Positions 59,726 through 64,000 of a stretch of 64,000 nucleotides of DNA are shown here, in pieces. Position 1 is the stretch's first letter. Every line of letters begins with the position of its first letter. The stretch covers positions 62,001-126,000 of the forward strand of contig JAHBXK010000006.1 in the NCBI GenBank assembly GCA_019636535.1, given 5' to 3'. The translations under genes were made by a program, and so were the position numbers. The stretch comes from Phycisphaeraceae bacterium. GTDB lineage: Bacteria; Planctomycetota; Phycisphaerae; Phycisphaerales; UBA1924. The notes under the pieces were generated by a model that saw nothing but the letters and a program-made list of their open reading frames with translations, did no database searches and had not been told where the DNA came from.

Positions 59726-61423
59726 TCACCCAATCACATGCGCTGGTGTCGGGGTCTCTTCGTCGATCTTCTGCTTCTTGAAACCCGCGCCGCCCGCGCC
59801 ACCCCCGTCCTTGCCGCTCGCCTCCCCATTGGTCGGCACCACCTGCTCGCAACTCAACAACCACATCTGGTCGTCCACCCGCACGCTCAGGTGCACCGGC
59901 CGGCCCCAGATCAGCCTCAGGTTGCTCAGCGTCTCTTTGGCCTTGGCCATGTCCACCTCCAGCCCGTTGAACTGGTGCGACAGGTACAACTCGCCCCGGT
60001 TGCGGTAGTTCGCGTCGACCACGTAGATGAAAGGCTGGCCCATGTTGGTCAGTCGGTAGAGCAGCGTCTGCTTGATCCGGTCGAAATCGCGCGAGACGAT
60101 CCTCGCTTCACCCGTCTGCGGGTCGGTCTTGTAGTGGTACATCTTGTGCCGATCGACGAACTCCGGCGTCAGGAACTCGTCGATGAACTGCACGTCGTTG
60201 TAGATCCGCCGGACCTCGAAGATCTTCTCCCGCCCCTTCATCGACTTGTCGTCGTACGCCGACTTGGCGCCGATCCCTTCCAGGTTCTCCCACGCCGAGC
60301 CGTGCTGGCCGCGGTCCCAACGGCGCTCGATGTCCTTGAACAGTTCGTACCCGATCTTGTACGGGTTGAACCCGCCGGGTGCCATCGCCAGCACGCCCGA
60401 GTGCTGGTCGGCGTAGTCGATGATCTCCTTGGCCTCCACGAAGTGCTGCGTCATCAGCTTCGAGTGCCAGTAGACCGCCCACCCCTCGTTCATCACCTTG
60501 GTCATCGCCTGCGGGGCGAAGTAGTACGCCTCATCGCGGATGATCGACAGCACGTCCTGCTGCCAGTCGGCCAGCGGCGCGTGCTTCAGCAGGAATAGCA
60601 GGACGTCGCGCGTCGGTTTGCGGGGGAACTTGCTCTGGGCCTCGCGCTGCCGCTCGGCTTGCTCGCGCCGCTGCCGTTCCATCAACTCAGGCGGGTTGAT
60701 GAAGGGGTCCATGTAACTCTTGGCCGGGAGCAGGTCCGCCCCGCCCCCGCCCCCCTCGTCCGCGCTCATTGCGTGGAACTCGGCGTCGAGTTCGTCGTCG
60801 CTCTGCCCGGCGCCGCCCGCGCCGCTCCGCCCCCGCCCCATGCCCGAGGCCGATCGCGGCCGCGATGTGCCCGAGCCATCTCCGCCCGAGCCGCCGCGCG
60901 ACATGAACATCGAATGCGGGTCGATCAGGTGCTCGAGGCTCAGGCACGCGTCGATGAACCGCTCCACCGTCTCCTGTCCGTAGCGCTCGGCGTGCCGGCG
61001 GATCCGCGTGGCGTGGTTCGCCATCTGGTCCATCATCTTGCGGTCGGTGCGCGAGAAGTACAGGTTGTTCTTGAAGAAGTCCGCGTGCCCGTACACGTGC
61101 GCCATCACCAGTTTCTGGTCCGTGACGGCGTTGGATTCCTGCAGGTACGCGTACACCGGATCGTTGTTGATCACCATTTCGTAGATGCGGCCAAGCCCGT
61201 AGGCGTCGCGCTTCGAGAGGTTGTCGTACTCCATCCCCCACCGCCAGTGCGGGTAGCGAGTGGGGAAGCCCCCGTAGGCCGCGATCTGGTTCATCACGTC
61301 GAACGGCAAGACCTCGAACACGACCTCGTAAAACGTCAGCCCGTACTCGACCGCTTTGGCCTTGATGGCCCGCATGTGCTCAAGCAGTTCGGGTGACAGA
61401 TCGGTGTGCGTGACGCCGGGCAT
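59726..61423 (-). CDS. SpoVR family protein
   Basis: 565 residues; the ATG at 61423 has GGAGG about nine bases upstream. Matches SpoVR/YcgB: LTFYEVVFEVLPFDVMNQIAAYGGFPTRYPHWRWG near the start, YGLGRIYEMVINNDPVYAYL, KLVMAHVYGHADFFKNN (HVYGH could bind metal), then DVLLFLLKHAPLADWQQDVLSIIRDEAYYFAPQ, NEGWAVYWHS and NPYKIGYELFKDIERRWDRG. A Gly/Ser/Arg-rich insert at about 175-230 lies between the two conserved halves. The C-terminus ends in a Gly/Lys-rich tail. Usually co-occurs with PrkA kinase and YeaH-like genes, which are not next to it here. Biochemical function unsettled. Confidence 0.93.
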   Translation of the reverse strand: MPGVTHTDLSPELLEHMRAIKAKAVEYGLTFYEVVFEVLPFDVMNQIAAYGGFPTRYPHWRWGMEYDNLSKRDAYGLGRIYEMVINNDPVYAYLQESNAVTDQKLVMAHVYGHADFFKNNLYFSRTDRKMMDQMANHATRIRRHAERYGQETVERFIDACLSLEHLIDPHSMFMSRGGSGGDGSGTSRPRSASGMGRGRSGAGGAGQSDDELDAEFHAMSADEGGGGGADLLPAKSYMDPFINPPELMERQRREQAERQREAQSKFPRKPTRDVLLFLLKHAPLADWQQDVLSIIRDEAYYFAPQAMTKVMNEGWAVYWHSKLMTQHFVEAKEIIDYADQHSGVLAMAPGGFNPYKIGYELFKDIERRWDRGQHGSAWENLEGIGAKSAYDDKSMKGREKIFEVRRIYNDVQFIDEFLTPEFVDRHKMYHYKTDPQTGEARIVSRDFDRIKQTLLYRLTNMGQPFIYVVDANYRNRGELYLSHQFNGLEVDMAKAKETLSNLRLIWGRPVHLSVRVDDQMWLLSCEQVVPTNGEASGKDGGGAGGAGFKKQKIDEETPTPAHVIG

Positions 61424-61562
61424 CGCGATGGCCCTCCGGGGACAGGGGTTCATCGGCGATCCGAACGGCCCCCTCCCTCTGATACGGCTCGCACGCCGGC
61501 TCGGTTCGGTGTGTGTGAGGTGGTGGCAAACCGGCGGCGAGTTGCGTCCGCGGCCTGCGAAC

Positions 61563-61979
61563 CTACCGTTTCTCTTCAACCCAGAGACGGCCGGCGGTCC
61601 CGTCACCCTCCTGTCGCACCGTCAGGAAGACCGTGCCGCCCTCCAGATCCACTGTTACGGGTCGGCCGGGGTTGGGCATCGTGTCGATCTGGGCGAAGGC
61701 GCCCGGCGGGATCTCGATTTGCCGGACCGGCCCGACCAGCGCCCGATCTCCCGGCCCGAGCCGTCGGCTCGCTCCCAACGTCGCCGGGCGTCCCTGGTTG
61801 CCCTTGACGAAGATCTGCACGAACAGCGGCTGCGGCGTGGTGTTGTGCACGTCCGCGGCGACATCAGCGCGATGGCAGCCGCCGACAATCGCGGCCGATG
61901 TGAACATCGCGGCGATCAATCGGTATGTCTTGCTCTTGGTCGATTCCGCTGAGGGCGGATCAGAATCGGGTCCGACCAT
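61563..61979 (-). CDS. Small putative lipoprotein
   Basis: 138 residues from an ATG at 61979 (the frame is open to 62036). It has an N-terminal polar stretch, then YRLIAAMFTSAAIVGGC, a hydrophobic segment ending in a lipobox (VGGC). The mature part is a small beta-rich domain (HNTTPQPLFVQIFVKG, VRQIEIPPGAFAQIDTMPN, VTVDLEGGTVFLTVRQEG) that resembles the general fold of YcfL-like lipoproteins, but I cannot assign it firmly. It lies 140 bases upstream of the SpoVR gene on the same strand. Confidence 0.68.
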   Translation of the reverse strand: MVGPDSDPPSAESTKSKTYRLIAAMFTSAAIVGGCHRADVAADVHNTTPQPLFVQIFVKGNQGRPATLGASRRLGPGDRALVGPVRQIEIPPGAFAQIDTMPNPGRPVTVDLEGGTVFLTVRQEGDGTAGRLWVEEKR

Positions 61980-62096
61980 TTGAACGGACGCTGTCGCAAC
62001 CGCAAGACCGGGAATTTGAACTCTGGTCAAAGTCATACGGAAGCGTACCTGCGATGATGTCCATCGGTTTCGCGTATCTCGCCGTGTGGAACCTGC

Positions 62097-63530
62097 TTAC
62101 GCAACCGGACAGACCAGCAGTACACCGGTTCCGTCCCCGATCGCGAACGGTAGATTCCGTCCGATGATCAGGCCGTCCTGGCCCATACCAAGCAGATCCG
62201 GTGTCAGTCTGACGTGATACTGATGCGTGAACGCCAGCACAGGATGGACTCGCTCGTAGAGCGTCTTTGTGATCCAGGAGCCCGACGGGTCCATCGGGTC
62301 GGGCGACTCGATTGCCAGCACGGCGAATCCTGTGCCCGGTGTCACGCTGCCAACAACTGAGTTCGACTCGACCCGCACGATCACGTCGGCAACTCCATCG
62401 CCGTTGGAATCGGAGAAGCCGACGATGCTGGTGTTCTGCACTCGGCCGTCGACGATCGTCGGCACGATGGTCCCAATCTGGTGAGGCTGTAGGTACCCTC
62501 CCGCACCGTCGTCTGCGAGAAGGTACACGCCCAGTTCGTGCTCACCGACCGTGGTGAACTGCGGCAACCGGCCGATCAGGATGATGTCGGGGTGATTGTC
62601 GCCGGTCAGGTCGTGCAATCCTGCGGAGCGAACGATTCCCTGGAACATGCCGACGAGCACATCGACGTACAGCGATTCGGATTGCTCGTCTCGAATCGCA
62701 ATGCTCACGATGACCTGGCCGGACCCCGCGCTGCGAACCATCACCCAATCATCGAGACCGTCGTTGTTGACGTCGGCGATCGCGTACGGAGCGATGTCGA
62801 GATTCACTTCTTCGTCGATGATCTTCAGCCGCTCGGGCCCGATGGCGAAAACCGTAGTGCGCGTGGCGAACGCACCGTGGATCTCGTTCGGTTCCCGCGC
62901 CATGAGCAGAATCTCATCCGTGCCACCCGGGCGGATCTGCGCTGAAGACAACGACCCCGCGACCGGGACGGGCCGTCCCAGTCCCGGCGTCAATCCGCCC
63001 ATCGAGTCCTGGATGATCAACCGGACGCTCGAGTTGTTCGGTCTCCCCGGCACCGGCGGCTGCATCACCGCAAGGTCGAGCACGTCGTCGTTGTTGAACT
63101 GGCCGGCCGTGATGCTTGTGGCGCGGTATCCCAAATCAAACAACGTGCGGCGCGTGAAGTAGGCTGAGGGTCCGTCGTCGTACACCCGCACCAATCGGTT
63201 GCCGGTCAGCACCGCCAGATCGCCGTCCCCGTCGCCATCAAGATCACCGATCACAAAGCCGATCACCGGTTCGTTGAAGCCGACGTACCTGGGCGCGAGG
63301 TGCCCGCCCAAGCCATCCGAGAGGGCGATACCGACCTGGCGAAACGCCGCGGCGACCACGTCGAGGTGACCGTCGCCGTTGACGTCCACGTGCACGGTCT
63401 GGTTGTGATCGATTTCCCGGCGGAATTCCATGACGATGTGCGCATCGGAACTCAACAGCGTGCGAGGTTCGAGCGGCTGGACGCCTCCTTCAAAGCCATG
63501 CCCATGCACGATGCGTACGCGCTGACGCAT
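62097..63530 (-). CDS. FG-GAP (VCBS-like) repeat protein with LEPR-xLL leader
   Basis: 477 residues; the ATG at 63530 has GGGAG six bases upstream, whereas the longer frame to 63632 lacks one. The N-terminus carries the planctomycete LEPR-xLL motif (VQPLEPRTLLSSD, about 18-30), seen on many large surface proteins of the phylum. The rest is a chain of FG-GAP-type repeats with calcium-binding Asp loops: DVNGDGHLDVVAAAF, GDLDGDGDGDLAVLTG, GQFNNDDVLDLAVM, ADVNNDGLDDWVMV, HDLTGDNHPDIILIG and SDSNGDGVADVIVRV. Probably a seven-bladed propeller. No classic signal peptide follows the leader. Ligand unknown. Confidence 0.88.
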   Translation of the reverse strand: MRQRVRIVHGHGFEGGVQPLEPRTLLSSDAHIVMEFRREIDHNQTVHVDVNGDGHLDVVAAAFRQVGIALSDGLGGHLAPRYVGFNEPVIGFVIGDLDGDGDGDLAVLTGNRLVRVYDDGPSAYFTRRTLFDLGYRATSITAGQFNNDDVLDLAVMQPPVPGRPNNSSVRLIIQDSMGGLTPGLGRPVPVAGSLSSAQIRPGGTDEILLMAREPNEIHGAFATRTTVFAIGPERLKIIDEEVNLDIAPYAIADVNNDGLDDWVMVRSAGSGQVIVSIAIRDEQSESLYVDVLVGMFQGIVRSAGLHDLTGDNHPDIILIGRLPQFTTVGEHELGVYLLADDGAGGYLQPHQIGTIVPTIVDGRVQNTSIVGFSDSNGDGVADVIVRVESNSVVGSVTPGTGFAVLAIESPDPMDPSGSWITKTLYERVHPVLAFTHQYHVRLTPDLLGMGQDGLIIGRNLPFAIGDGTGVLLVCPVA

Positions 63531-63764
63531 ATCAAACTCCCGGTTGAAGAAATCGAACGACCTGCGCCTGCGCTGCGTCCAGGTCCTGCCCCGCCCGGAC
63601 CTCTCTCGGCCCGAGACTTCCACCCGCCGCATCGGTCTGCACCGACCCGGCTCAACCGAGTATGCCCCTCGATTGCGACCAAGTCCAGTCGAAGCGGCGT
63701 TCTTTACGAGTCTCTTAGTGCTCGTTCTGGCGGTCCGATTGCCGGGGTTCTAACCTCCCCCCGC

Positions 63765-64000
63765 CATGGCGACCCAGATCCAACTTCAGGACCTGACCAA
63801 GCGGTTCGACTCGACCACGGGCAAGAGCGGCGCGGGAGGCGGCACGCTGGCCGTCGATCGCGTCACCCTCACCATCCAGCCCGGCGAGCTGTTCTTCCTC
63901 CTTGGCCCCTCCGGCTGCGGCAAGACCACGCTGCTGCGCATGATCGCCGGGTTCATCGAGCCCACCAGCGGGCAGATTCTCTTCAAGACCTCCGATGGCT
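63765..64000 (+). CDS. ABC transporter ATP-binding protein (partial, runs off the right edge)
   Basis: 78 codons are visible from the ATG at 63765. [11 protein letters not shown] is followed by a variable Gly-rich insert (about 15-28), then [30 protein letters not shown] (Walker [10 protein letters not shown] near 50) and [14 protein letters not shown]. The [19 protein letters not shown] string is typical of importers for spermidine/putrescine, iron or sugars (PotA/FbpC/MalK type). The Q-loop, signature and Walker B lie beyond the window, so the substrate is open. Divergent from the FG-GAP gene. Confidence 0.9.

Overview
This is a GC-rich window of about 64 kb that most likely comes from a planctomycete of the Phycisphaerae type. 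Several things point there. Many secreted proteins end in paired dockerin-like EF-hand repeats (core GDFNxDGVVDLADLLDFLG). There are prepilin-type proteins with the [10 protein letters not shown] leader, PEP-CTERM-like tails (PTPGAALL...RRRR, PIPAPGALALL...RRRR) and an LEPR-xLL leader (PLEPRTLLSSD). The envelope genes are Gram-negative in type: lpxC, lpxD, a heptosyltransferase, an O-antigen-ligase-like protein and a squalene-hopene cyclase. Assignment rests on sequence features only. I see no phage, insertion sequence or CRISPR array, and the window reads as ordinary chromosome.

Layout. 1-1773: 3'-truncated transketolase. 1774-20851: secreted and surface proteins (WGEN-repeat protein, S8 protease, Ig-like protein, matrixin protease, two PEP-CTERM or dockerin-type proteins, two pseudopilins) interleaved with lpxC, lpxD and a PP2C phosphatase. 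20891-33785: housekeeping genes (plsY, tRNA-Ala, heptosyltransferase, pdxH, pyrE, tadA, mutM) with an HDOD protein, an oxidoreductase, a second PP2C phosphatase and a glycine-rich metallo-beta-lactamase-fold protein. 33831-40495: PDZ protein, dnaA, two tandem PAS-LuxR regulators and a MoxR ATPase. 41046-52629: PEP-CTERM propeller protein, O-antigen ligase-like protein, squalene-hopene cyclase, two membrane zinc-ribbon proteins, HDOD protein, MscS channel, prmC, map and trpA. 52637-64000: dockerin-type secreted protein, DUF2950-DUF3300 pair, VOC protein, dxr, SpoVR, lipoprotein, FG-GAP protein and the start of an ABC ATPase gene.

How the genes fit together. lpxC and lpxD (lipid A), the heptosyltransferase (core) and the O-antigen ligase-like protein (outer glycan) together argue for a lipopolysaccharide outer membrane. 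dxr supplies isoprenoid precursors, and the cyclase would turn squalene into hopanoids. Two or three surface-targeting tags (dockerin-like C-terminus, PEP-CTERM, LEPR-xLL) occur on the secreted proteins, but none of the cognate machinery is in the window. Regulation appears as two SpoIIE-type phosphatases, two HDOD proteins and two LuxR-type proteins.

The most interesting non-coding signals are: a near-perfect sigma-54 promoter before the WGEN-repeat gene; a 20-bp-arm palindrome present twice, each time between divergent genes; a 12-bp inverted repeat in the leader of the second luxR gene; and a dnaA gene with no dnaN neighbour and no recognisable DnaA boxes in the long spacer beside it.
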